From UBA1794 sp031552405 (GTDB taxonomy: Bacteria > Bacteroidota > Bacteroidia > Bacteroidales > Bacteroidaceae): a stretch of 64,000 bases of DNA. Position 1 is the stretch's first letter; every line of letters begins with the position of its first letter. The notes beneath the pieces are model-generated. The model did not search any database. It was not told where the DNA came from and saw only the letters and a list, made by a program, of their open reading frames with translations. Positions 27,267-35,177 of the stretch are shown one piece after another. The translations under genes and the position numbers were made by a program. The DNA is taken from NCBI GenBank assembly GCA_031552405.1, contig JAVBMN010000020.1, positions 1-64,000 on the forward strand, given 5' to 3'.

Positions 27267-28571
27267 ATGAACAGATATATTACACATCTTTTATTGTCAT
27301 GCTTTACATTAGCGTTCACGCTATCATCCTGTGTAGAGAGCCCTACATATATTAATAGCTCGGGCAGATCGTACGCCGGAGGTAATGACAATAACAACTC
27401 CGATAACGGCGGAGGCTCTTCACAAGACCCTGTGGACAAGGGGGAATCATTCGATCTTCGCAAAAAGACCACCCTGACTATTCAAGTTTCAGGAGGAAGC
27501 AGCTCTGAAAGAGGGGAAGTTCCTTTCCTTATTTTTGGTGAAAATCCTTTTAATTCAAGCGTACAACGCATTGAAAGCATACAGCCCATAGGTGGAGGAT
27601 ATACTGATGCCAACGGCAAGCTAACCACTGCCGTCTACCCCAATCCGGAGATGAGCAAGCTCTATATAGTTCCCTCCAACGGAAAATATGGAGCCATGCA
27701 GGAAGTAGATATAAAAGACCAGTCTTTGACTTTCACACTAAGCGACAATGCCGCCATGGCATTATCAGAACCCGTTAGCGAAAACTATTACGGGACACTT
27801 GCCTACGAAGACTTATGGCCTTGGAATGCGGATTTCGATTTTAATGACTGGGTGGCCAGTTACTCATACACTCTTATAAAAAACACAGAGAATAAGGTTT
27901 GCTCAGTCCATATCCATATAGACCCCTTGGCTTGTGGTACAGGTTTTAGCAATGGGTTCGGCATTGAACTCCCTGTGCTTGTGTCAAACGTACAAGAGAT
28001 AAAAGGTGCGAGTGCTGAAGGTGGATGTAGCAAACTCACCATGATCCTCTTCGACAAGACTAATGAGCTCTTTGTCTATAGCAAGACGGGGGTAGCTTCA
28101 AAAACCGGTTTTGCCAACGTATATTCCGGCCTGTCTTTCCACTCCACACGTGAAGCCGATATCCAGATAACGCTCAAACAAGCTGCCAGTTTCTCCATTG
28201 AAGAAATCAACCCCTTTATCTACTGTAACCAGATCCGCACCAAAGAAGTGCACCTGGTAAACAAGGCTCCTACGCAGATGGTTGATATCCGTACACTCGG
28301 AATGGGAAATGACTATTCAGTACCCGCATCCGGGCTATACTACAAAAACAAGAAGTACATCTACCCTTGGGCATTTGATATTCCCCGTATGAGAAAAGAC
28401 AGTCCCAACTGGCGCCATCCTATTGAAAAGTCCGATCTGGAGCTACAATATGTATATCCGGATGTTGCAAAATGGCTTGCCAACCAGGATGAATACCGGA
28501 CATGGTACGACTCCAATCACAGCAATGTAAGTACTTCGCTCCTGTTTGATCCTACCCTTATCACGGATTAA
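27267..28571 (+). CDS. LruC/DUF4842-domain lipoprotein
   Basis: A 434-residue lipoprotein with the signal LLLSCFTLAFTLSSC and lipobox Cys near 22, then a low-complexity Asn/Asp/Gly/Ser linker (about 33-56). A DUF4842/LruC-type domain follows, with the signature LWPWNADFDFNDWVASYSYT and DPLACGTGFSNGFGIELPV. The acidic DFDFND run looks suited to calcium binding, which is inference. It follows the exopolysaccharide genes after 81 bp with no clear promoter and may anchor or organise the polymer at the surface. Confidence 0.75.
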   Translation: MNRYITHLLLSCFTLAFTLSSCVESPTYINSSGRSYAGGNDNNNSDNGGGSSQDPVDKGESFDLRKKTTLTIQVSGGSSSERGEVPFLIFGENPFNSSVQRIESIQPIGGGYTDANGKLTTAVYPNPEMSKLYIVPSNGKYGAMQEVDIKDQSLTFTLSDNAAMALSEPVSENYYGTLAYEDLWPWNADFDFNDWVASYSYTLIKNTENKVCSVHIHIDPLACGTGFSNGFGIELPVLVSNVQEIKGASAEGGCSKLTMILFDKTNELFVYSKTGVASKTGFANVYSGLSFHSTREADIQITLKQAASFSIEEINPFIYCNQIRTKEVHLVNKAPTQMVDIRTLGMGNDYSVPASGLYYKNKKYIYPWAFDIPRMRKDSPNWRHPIEKSDLELQYVYPDVAKWLANQDEYRTWYDSNHSNVSTSLLFDPTLITD

Positions 28572-28605
28572 AGCGCTGTCCAGCCCATTTTCTGCCGTTT
28601 CTTCG

Positions 28606-28613
28606 TATCTTTG
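28606..28613 (+). promoter_or_regulatory. Promoter -7 box for rlmN
   Basis: TATCTTTG, 20 bp upstream of the rlmN ATG at 28633, implying a very short leader. No clear -33 box. Confidence 0.5.
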
Positions 28614-28632
28614 CGAAAAATAACAGAAACAG

Positions 28633-29655
28633 ATGGAAGAAAAGATTCCACTTTTAGGAATGAGGCCTGAAGAGTTCCGGGTAGTGACTACCGAACTGGG
28701 CATGCCGGCCTTTACTGCCAAACAGATCGCTGAATGGGTATACGGCAAGAGAGTCAAGACGATTGATGAAATGACCAATCTTTCCCTTCGTCACCGTGAG
28801 GCCCTGAAAGAACGTTACACTATAGGCTGCTCAGAACCCGTCGAGGCAATGCGGTCAATAGACGGTACGGTGAAATACCTGTTTCGTACTGCCGGAGGAC
28901 ATTTCATAGAAAGCGTCTTCATCCCGGACGAAGAACGTGCCACATTGTGCGTATCCTCCCAGGTGGGTTGCAAGATGAATTGTCGTTTTTGCATGACCGG
29001 CAAGCAAGGCTTTACCGCCCATCTCACTCCCGCAGAAATCCTGAACCAGATTTATTCCCTCCCCGAGGCCGACCAACTCACGAACGTAGTTCTAATGGGT
29101 ATGGGTGAACCTTTGGACAACCCTGACGCCGTGCTTCGCGCCCTGCATATACTCACCGCCCCATGGGGGTACGGATGGAGCCCTAAACGTATCACTTTGT
29201 CGACCATAGGGCTGCCCCAGCCCTTGGAACGCTTCATCGAAGAAAGCGAATGCCATCTGGCCGTTAGCCTGCACAGTCCTATTCCTCAACAGCGCGCCTC
29301 GCTGATGCCGGTAGAAAAAGCATTTCCCATTCAAGAAGTAGTAAACCTTTTGGCACGGTATGACTGGAGTAAGCAGCGAAGACTATCTTTTGAATATATT
29401 GTTTTCAAGGGCGTAAATGATTCCCTTCCCTATGCCAAGGAACTGACCCGCCTGCTACGCGGGTTGGACTGCCGCATTAACCTCATCCGCTTTCATGCTA
29501 TTCCCGGCGCAGACCTGGAAGGAACCGATATGGAAACTCTTACCCGCTTCCGCGACTATCTCACCACACACGGTATCTTCACCACCATCCGTGCTTCGCG
29601 GGGTGAGGACATCTTTGCCGCATGCGGTATGCTATCCACGGCCCGGAAAGAATAA
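28633..29655 (+). CDS. rlmN: 23S rRNA (adenine2503-C2)-methyltransferase
   Basis: A radical SAM enzyme that methylates A2503 of 23S rRNA and A37 of some tRNAs. The 340-residue protein has the cluster motif CKMNCRFCMTGKQGF (C-x3-C-x2-C), the GMGEPLDN SAM loop, RITLSTIGLPQPLERF and the C-terminal IRASRGEDIFAACGML carrying the second catalytic Cys. It has its own promoter; pdxA follows after 80 bp with a separate promoter. Confidence 0.97.
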   Translation: MEEKIPLLGMRPEEFRVVTTELGMPAFTAKQIAEWVYGKRVKTIDEMTNLSLRHREALKERYTIGCSEPVEAMRSIDGTVKYLFRTAGGHFIESVFIPDEERATLCVSSQVGCKMNCRFCMTGKQGFTAHLTPAEILNQIYSLPEADQLTNVVLMGMGEPLDNPDAVLRALHILTAPWGYGWSPKRITLSTIGLPQPLERFIEESECHLAVSLHSPIPQQRASLMPVEKAFPIQEVVNLLARYDWSKQRRLSFEYIVFKGVNDSLPYAKELTRLLRGLDCRINLIRFHAIPGADLEGTDMETLTRFRDYLTTHGIFTTIRASRGEDIFAACGMLSTARKE

Positions 29656-29667
29656 TACGGCGTAAAA

Positions 29668-29698
29668 TTGTACAGTCCGTAAAAAAGGAGTACTTTTG
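29668..29698 (+). promoter_or_regulatory. Promoter of pdxA
   Basis: A TTG -33 box at 29668-29670 and a TACTTTTG -7 box at 29691-29698 with a 20-bp spacer, a good match to the Bacteroides consensus. The leader is about 30 nt. Confidence 0.7.
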
Positions 29699-29734
29699 TT
29701 CGTTCGTAACACCATCTGATAACAGACTCAAAGA

Positions 29735-30841
29735 ATGGAAGAAAGCAACAAAATACGGGTGGGCATCACCCAAGGGGATATCAACGGAGTAGGATATGAA
29801 GTAATCCTCAAAGCCTTTCAAGACCCCATGATGCTGGAATTATGCATCCCCATAATATATGGATCAGCCAAAGTGGCCACCTATCATCGCAAAGCGCTGA
29901 ATCTGCAAGTCAACTTTGCCACTATCTCCACTGCAGCCGAAGCTTCACTCACAAAGCTCAACATAGTAAACACCAATAACGAAGAAGAAAAGGTAGAACT
30001 GTCCAAGCCCACTCCCGAAGCTGGCGCCGCCGCACTTGAAGCACTCGAGATGGCTGTCAAAGAAATGAAGGAAGGATTGATTGACGTACTGGTTACCGCA
30101 CCTATCAACAAGCATACCATACAGACAGATACCTTCCATTTCCCCGGACATACCGAGTATCTGGAAGAACGCTTGGGCGAAGGGAAGAAATCCCTCATGA
30201 TCCTCATGAACGGATCGCTGCGCGTAGCACTTACCACCACCCATATACCTGTATCCGAGATCTCTTCCTCCCTATCCAAAGAGCTTATAGTGGAAAAAGT
30301 AGCCATTCTTCACCACTCCTTGCAGCATGATTTTGGTTTCCGCAAGCCCCGCATAGCCGTGCTGGCGCTCAACCCGCATGCCGGAGATAACGGACTCATT
30401 GGTCGCGAGGAAGAAGAAATCATCATTCCAGCTATCCAAGAACTTAAAGAAAAGGAGATACAATGCTTCGGCCCTTATCCTGCCGACGGATTCTTCGGGT
30501 CAGACAAATATACCCACTTTGACGGCATCTTGGCCATGTATCACGACCAGGGCCTTGCCCCTTTCAAGGCCATTGCCATGGAAGAGGGAGTAAACTACAC
30601 CGCCGGACTGCCCATTGTACGCACTTCGCCTGCACACGGTACCGCATACGACATCGCAGGAAAGGGAGTGGCTTCGCCCGATTCTTTCCGCCAAGCCGTA
30701 TATAGCGCCATCGATATATTCCGTAACCGCTGTTTTGACGACGCAGCTCACTATTCGCCCCTTCGCAAGCAATATTACGAACGCCGGGACGACAGTGACA
30801 AGCTGAAACTGGACACCGTAGACGAGAATGACACTCTTTAA
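29735..30841 (+). CDS. pdxA: 4-hydroxythreonine-4-phosphate dehydrogenase
   Basis: NAD-dependent enzyme of the DXP-dependent vitamin B6 pathway. The 368-residue protein carries the PdxA signature MYHDQGLAPFKAIAMEEG and RTSPAHGTAYDIAGKG (His metal ligand region), plus VTAPINKHTIQTDTFHFPGH. The start ITQGDINGVGYEV matches the usual GDPAGIGPE segment, with an unusual NGVGYE variant common in Bacteroidetes. A strong hairpin lies just after the stop. Confidence 0.95.
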   Translation: MEESNKIRVGITQGDINGVGYEVILKAFQDPMMLELCIPIIYGSAKVATYHRKALNLQVNFATISTAAEASLTKLNIVNTNNEEEKVELSKPTPEAGAAALEALEMAVKEMKEGLIDVLVTAPINKHTIQTDTFHFPGHTEYLEERLGEGKKSLMILMNGSLRVALTTTHIPVSEISSSLSKELIVEKVAILHHSLQHDFGFRKPRIAVLALNPHAGDNGLIGREEEEIIIPAIQELKEKEIQCFGPYPADGFFGSDKYTHFDGILAMYHDQGLAPFKAIAMEEGVNYTAGLPIVRTSPAHGTAYDIAGKGVASPDSFRQAVYSAIDIFRNRCFDDAAHYSPLRKQYYERRDDSDKLKLDTVDENDTL

Positions 30842-30864
30842 TTACTAATCACCCGCATATACCT

Positions 30865-30906
30865 GTTGCCGGGGATGCCCGTGGCATCTCCGGCAACAAG
30901 CTTTTT
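30865..30906 (+). terminator. Strong hairpin between pdxA and the inositol-lipid operon
   Basis: GTTGCCGGGGATGCC (30865-30879) pairs with GGCATCTCCGGCAAC (30883-30897) over 15 bp with one G-T wobble and a 3-nt loop, then AAGCTTTTT. It looks like a terminator, yet it ends only 6 bp before the ATG of the next gene, leaving no room for a promoter after it. It may therefore act as an attenuator of, or a leader structure for, the inositol operon. Confidence 0.7.
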
Positions 30907-30912
30907 CACACA

Positions 30913-32487
30913 ATGAAGTTTGCAATCATTGCCGCCGGTGAAGGCTCACGGCTGGCACAAGAGGGTATTAAACAACCCAAACCCCTGATCCCTATCGAAG
31001 GGCAACCGATGATTCACCGGTTAATAGACATTTTTATGCGCACAGGCGCTGAATCTATTACGGTGATTATCAATAACGAGTCGCCAGCCACAAAGGAATA
31101 CCTGCAGCAGCTCCAACAGAAATACCCTCTTGAGCTTGTTATCAAGACTACTGCCGGATCGATGGAAAGCCTCTTTAACCTCATCCCACACCTGGAGGGC
31201 GAATCATTCTGCCTCACTACAGTAGATACAATCTTCCATGAAGCAGAGTTTGCCGCCTTCATCGAATACTTTCGGGAAATGGAAGATGAAGAAGACGGAT
31301 ACATGGCTGTGACCGACTTTATCGACGATGAAAAACCCCTCTACATCGCTACGGATGAAGCGCTAACCATCACCGGATACCACGATGAGAAGACCACTGA
31401 ATGCAACTATATCTCAGGTGGCATTTATTGCCTCACGCCTGCATGCCTTGACACGCTGAAACGCGCACAGACAAAAGGACTCACCCGCATGCGCCAATTT
31501 CAGAAGGCGCTGGTAGAAGAAGGCAAAGTACTGAAAGCCTATCCTTTCAGCAAGATACTGGATGTAGACCACGCTGAAGATATCGAAAAGGCAGAAGCCT
31601 TCCTGCACGGCCCCTTCCCGATCCTTGCCATATCCCGCGGACAGGAATACTCACCCAACAAAGAAAGCAGTGACAATGCCATCTTTCGGCGTGTCCGCGA
31701 AGAGTTGGAAGTACGTGGATACCCTGTGCTGCCCTTTACAGAGGATCGTTTCTGCCAGCATGCCATCTTCTCTCCCGCATGTTATACCATGGGGCGAAGC
31801 GAGGATACTTTAGATGTGCTACACATCCTGGAAGAAGAAGGAACCCGCATCATCAACACCCCGGAAAGCATAGCGAATGCAGACCGCATCCGCACTACCG
31901 CACTATTGAAGGCGGCAGGCATCCCCCTTCCTGTGTGCACGCTGCTGAGTACGGGCATCCCTCTAAGCAAACAGACACCCCTTACCTACCCCTGCTGGAT
32001 CAAGCGGGGCAATGGGTATTCTCAGTTCAAAAGTGATGTGGTGTATGTAGAGTCCGACAAGGAAGCAGATGCTGTACTTTGCAACATGAACTCCCGTCGT
32101 GTCCACAATGCCATAGCCAATGCACACCTTCCGGGCGACCTTATCAAATTCTACGGAGTAAGCAGTGAGACAGAGCAAATATTCTTCCACTGGTATTATC
32201 CTTCGCCCACAGAAGGCAGTAAGTTTGGACTGGAAGCTATCAACGGACAAGCCCACGGATATCACTTTGACGAGATACAGCTAAGAAACCTGGCCCACCA
32301 GGCAGCACACGCCACCAGATTACAAGTGTACGGCGGCGATGCCATTGTAGATACCGAAGGTAATATACGTTTTATCGACTTTAACGACTGGCCCAGTTTC
32401 AGCCCCTGCCGCAACAAGGCAGCCGAAGCCATTGCCAAACTTATTATTGACGAATACTCCAAATCCACCTATGTCTCAGGATACTAA
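30913..32487 (+). CDS. Nucleotidyltransferase fused to an ATP-grasp-like domain (inositol-lipid operon)
   Basis: A two-domain cytosolic protein of 524 residues. The N-terminal sugar-nucleotidyltransferase domain (about 1-235) has IIAAGEGSRLAQEG, KPLIPIEGQPMIHRL and TTVDTIFHE. The C-terminal part (about 240-520) resembles ATP-grasp enzymes: PCWIKRGNGYSQFKSDVV and YGGDAIVDTEGNIRFIDFND, the latter fitting the metal-binding acidic strand. The nearest functional analogy for the first domain is inositol-1-phosphate cytidylyltransferase, because the next gene is a CDP-alcohol transferase and MIPS closes the operon. That assignment is inference; the ATP-grasp substrate is unknown. Confidence 0.75.
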   Translation: MKFAIIAAGEGSRLAQEGIKQPKPLIPIEGQPMIHRLIDIFMRTGAESITVIINNESPATKEYLQQLQQKYPLELVIKTTAGSMESLFNLIPHLEGESFCLTTVDTIFHEAEFAAFIEYFREMEDEEDGYMAVTDFIDDEKPLYIATDEALTITGYHDEKTTECNYISGGIYCLTPACLDTLKRAQTKGLTRMRQFQKALVEEGKVLKAYPFSKILDVDHAEDIEKAEAFLHGPFPILAISRGQEYSPNKESSDNAIFRRVREELEVRGYPVLPFTEDRFCQHAIFSPACYTMGRSEDTLDVLHILEEEGTRIINTPESIANADRIRTTALLKAAGIPLPVCTLLSTGIPLSKQTPLTYPCWIKRGNGYSQFKSDVVYVESDKEADAVLCNMNSRRVHNAIANAHLPGDLIKFYGVSSETEQIFFHWYYPSPTEGSKFGLEAINGQAHGYHFDEIQLRNLAHQAAHATRLQVYGGDAIVDTEGNIRFIDFNDWPSFSPCRNKAAEAIAKLIIDEYSKSTYVSGY

Positions 32488-33415
32488 AAAGCATATTGAA
32501 GCTTCACTAAAGTCGTTGGACACCGAAGAATTCATCGACATCCATTTCTATCGCCCTATCGGTTATCGCTGGGCACTGTTCTTCCACAAGCTGGGAGTAA
32601 GCCCTAATGCCATCACCATTGCCAGCATCTTTCTGGGCGTGGGGGCCGGGGTATGTTTCTATTTCTCCAACCTGTGGATCATCCTGCTGGGTATCCTCCT
32701 GCTGATATGGGCAAATATGTATGACAGCGCCGACGGGCAACTGGCCCGCCTCACCAATCAGAAGTCCGAACTGGGGCGTATCCTCGACGGCGTTAGCGGC
32801 GACCTCTGGTTCATTTCCATCTATGCCGCTATCTGCCTGAAACTCACTTTTGCAGAAATTCCCTTCAGCGGAGGAATGCAATGGGGTATCTACATTTGGA
32901 TATTGGCCGCAGCAGCAGGCTTCTTTCATGCTACACAAGCCTGCCTGGCCGACTACTACCGCAACATCCACCTCTTCTTCCTGAAAGGAGAATCCGGCAG
33001 CGAACTGGCACATGCCTCTGTTCAGAAAGCCATCTATGAGGAGTTATCTTTCCGCAAGACACCTATTAGAAAAATATTCCAGTTCTTTTATAAGGATTAT
33101 ACCGCCAAGCAGGAAAAGAATACTCCCCAGTTTCAGGAGTTCTTCAGCTACATCCGCCACCATTATCCCAATCACATCCCGCAATGGCTACGAGAAGAGT
33201 TTCGCAAAGGAAGCCTTCCCCTGATGAAATACACCAACATACTCACCTTCAACACACGCGCCATCGTGCTTTGCCTCAGCATACTGTTGAACTTTCCGTG
33301 GGTATACTTCGTCTTCGAACTGATCGTAATGCAAGGCATCTATATGTATATGGTATGGAAACATGAAAGCCTGTGCCGCCGTTTAACCCTCAAGATCAAG
33401 CAAAATGAGCAGTAA
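32471..33415 (+). CDS. CDP-alcohol phosphatidyltransferase (probable phosphatidylinositol-phosphate synthase)
   Basis: The start is placed at the ATG at 32471 (MSQDTKKHIEASLKSLD), 17 bp inside the preceding gene, giving 314 residues with about six membrane helices. The family motif is seen as DSADGQLAR, eight residues, GRILD, then GVSGD. The last two Asp residues are separated by four residues rather than the usual three. Known Bacteroides inositol-lipid clusters contain such an enzyme next to MIPS, transferring phosphoinositol to a lipid. Whether the donor is CDP-diacylglycerol or a CDP-inositol made by the upstream protein is open. It overlaps the next gene by 11 bp. Confidence 0.85.
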   Translation: MSQDTKKHIEASLKSLDTEEFIDIHFYRPIGYRWALFFHKLGVSPNAITIASIFLGVGAGVCFYFSNLWIILLGILLLIWANMYDSADGQLARLTNQKSELGRILDGVSGDLWFISIYAAICLKLTFAEIPFSGGMQWGIYIWILAAAAGFFHATQACLADYYRNIHLFFLKGESGSELAHASVQKAIYEELSFRKTPIRKIFQFFYKDYTAKQEKNTPQFQEFFSYIRHHYPNHIPQWLREEFRKGSLPLMKYTNILTFNTRAIVLCLSILLNFPWVYFVFELIVMQGIYMYMVWKHESLCRRLTLKIKQNEQ

Positions 33416-34403
33416 GTGGCGCAATGCTTTTCTCCTCTTCGGCATTGCAGCTGTAATAATCATGCTATTCACCTTCGACATGCAGTGGGAGGAGTTGTGG
33501 GAACACCTGAAGCGTGCCGGATATTGGTTTCCGATGGTTGTACTGTTGTGGGTCGTTATCTACTTCTTTAATACGCTGGCATGGTATATCATCATCCGCG
33601 ACGACAAACAGAGTTATGTACCTTTCTGGAGGCTGTACAAGTTCTCCATCAGCGGTTTTGCACTGAACTACGCCACCCCCATAGGATTGATGGGCGGCGA
33701 ACCCTACCGCATCATGGAACTCACCCCCTATATAGGCTCCAGCAAAGCCACCTCCAGCGTGATACTGTACGTGATGACACACATCTTTTCGCACTTCTGG
33801 TTCTGGCTCAGCTCCATACCTTTATACCTGATCCTCTACCCCCTGGACGCAGGAATGGGTGTCCTATTGGGAATCGCAAGCTTCCTGTGTATCGCCGCCA
33901 TTTATTTCTTCCTGAAAGGATACCGCAACGGGATGATCCTGAAGACAATCCGTTTGTGCTGCAAAATTCCTTTTCTGAAGAAATGGGCCATCCGATTTGC
34001 CGAGGAAAAACGCGAGCAACTGGAACATATCGACCAGCAAATCGCAGCCTTGCACCACCAGCACAAACGTACCTTCACCGGAGCCGTGCTACTGGAATAC
34101 CTGGCACGCATTATTAGTTGCCTAGAGATCTGGTTCATTCTCAAGATATTAACTCCGGAGGTCAGCTTCTGGGATTGCATACTCATCCTTTCCTTTACTT
34201 CGCTCTTCGCCAATCTGTTCTTCTTCTCACCCATGCAGTTGGGAGCACGTGAAGGAGGCTTTGCTCTGGCCATTGGCCGCCTCTCCATGAGCGGAAGCTG
34301 GGGTATTTACACCAGCCTTATCACCCGCCTGCGGGAGTTGATATGGATAGCCATCGGAGTACTACTCATGAAAATTGGAAATCAACCGAAAAAGAAATTA
34401 TGA
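33405..34403 (+). CDS. LPG-synthase-TM (MprF/AglD-like) membrane protein, putative lipid flippase
   Basis: A 332-residue inner-membrane protein with about eight helices and the UPF0104/LPG_synthase_TM features FFNTLAWYIIIRDD, FALNYATPIGLMGGEPYR and FFFSPMQLGAREGGFALAIG. The family includes the flippase half of MprF. In this operon it could move the inositol lipid or its precursor across the membrane, which is inference from context. It overlaps the transferase by 11 bp and the HAD gene by ATGA. Confidence 0.85.
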   Translation: MSSKWRNAFLLFGIAAVIIMLFTFDMQWEELWEHLKRAGYWFPMVVLLWVVIYFFNTLAWYIIIRDDKQSYVPFWRLYKFSISGFALNYATPIGLMGGEPYRIMELTPYIGSSKATSSVILYVMTHIFSHFWFWLSSIPLYLILYPLDAGMGVLLGIASFLCIAAIYFFLKGYRNGMILKTIRLCCKIPFLKKWAIRFAEEKREQLEHIDQQIAALHHQHKRTFTGAVLLEYLARIISCLEIWFILKILTPEVSFWDCILILSFTSLFANLFFFSPMQLGAREGGFALAIGRLSMSGSWGIYTSLITRLRELIWIAIGVLLMKIGNQPKKKL

Positions 34404-35137
34404 ACGCTAAATTCAAACCCGTCAAAGGCATAATATTTGACTACGGAGGCACACTTGACACCAATGGACGCCACTGGGCCGAAGTGCTATGGGAGGCATA
34501 CAAATCAATTGGTATCCCCGTCGCAAAAGAGCAATTCCGTGAAGCCTACATACACGCCGAGCGTACACTGGCCACCCGCCCGTTGATAGAGCCGCACCAC
34601 ATATTTTACGATGTATTGTACATTAAAGCCGGGATCCAGGTTGAGTATCTGATTGAGAACGGCATCCTTGCACACGGTACTGAAAGCAGCAAATACGCCG
34701 AACAGATTGCTACGCAATGTAATCAATTCGTCGAGGGAGTAGTTAAAAAGTCCTATTCATTAGTCAAAACGTTGGCAAATTGTTATAATTTAGTAGTAGT
34801 ATCCAACTTTTACGGAAATATCCATACCGTTCTGAAAAACTATGGCTTACTTTGCAGTTTCCAAGAGGTAATAGAGTCGTCAGTTGTGGGTATACGTAAA
34901 CCCGATCCGGCTATCTTCACACTTGGAGTAAAGGCATTGGGATTACTGCCCGAAGAGACCGTTGTCATTGGCGACTCGTACTCCAAGGACATCCTCCCAG
35001 CCCGCCAGGCCGGCTGCCATACCATCTGGCTCAAAGGAGAAGGATGGGATAATGAAGGAGATGACTCTGTGCCTGATGCCGTGATACAGGACATCGGGCA
35101 AGTAGCCGATTTATTAATTGGAATTACTAACAAATAG
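34400..35137 (+). CDS. HAD-superfamily hydrolase, candidate phosphatidylinositol-phosphate phosphatase
   Basis: The start is placed at the ATG at 34400 (MNAKFKPVKGIIFDYGGTLD), overlapping the previous stop, giving 245 residues. HAD motif I reads FDYGGTLD: the nucleophile Asp is present, but the usual Asp two residues later is Gly, as in YihX-type enzymes. Motif II is VVVSNFYG and motif III/IV is RKPDPAIF and VVIGDSYSKDI. In this operon the missing step is removal of phosphate from phosphatidylinositol phosphate or inositol phosphate; the HAD protein is the only candidate visible, so this role is inferred. Confidence 0.8.
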   Translation: MNAKFKPVKGIIFDYGGTLDTNGRHWAEVLWEAYKSIGIPVAKEQFREAYIHAERTLATRPLIEPHHIFYDVLYIKAGIQVEYLIENGILAHGTESSKYAEQIATQCNQFVEGVVKKSYSLVKTLANCYNLVVVSNFYGNIHTVLKNYGLLCSFQEVIESSVVGIRKPDPAIFTLGVKALGLLPEETVVIGDSYSKDILPARQAGCHTIWLKGEGWDNEGDDSVPDAVIQDIGQVADLLIGITNK

Positions 35138-35177
35138 ATTTCAAAGGAGAAATCAATAGACAGAGAATAAAAAAAGT

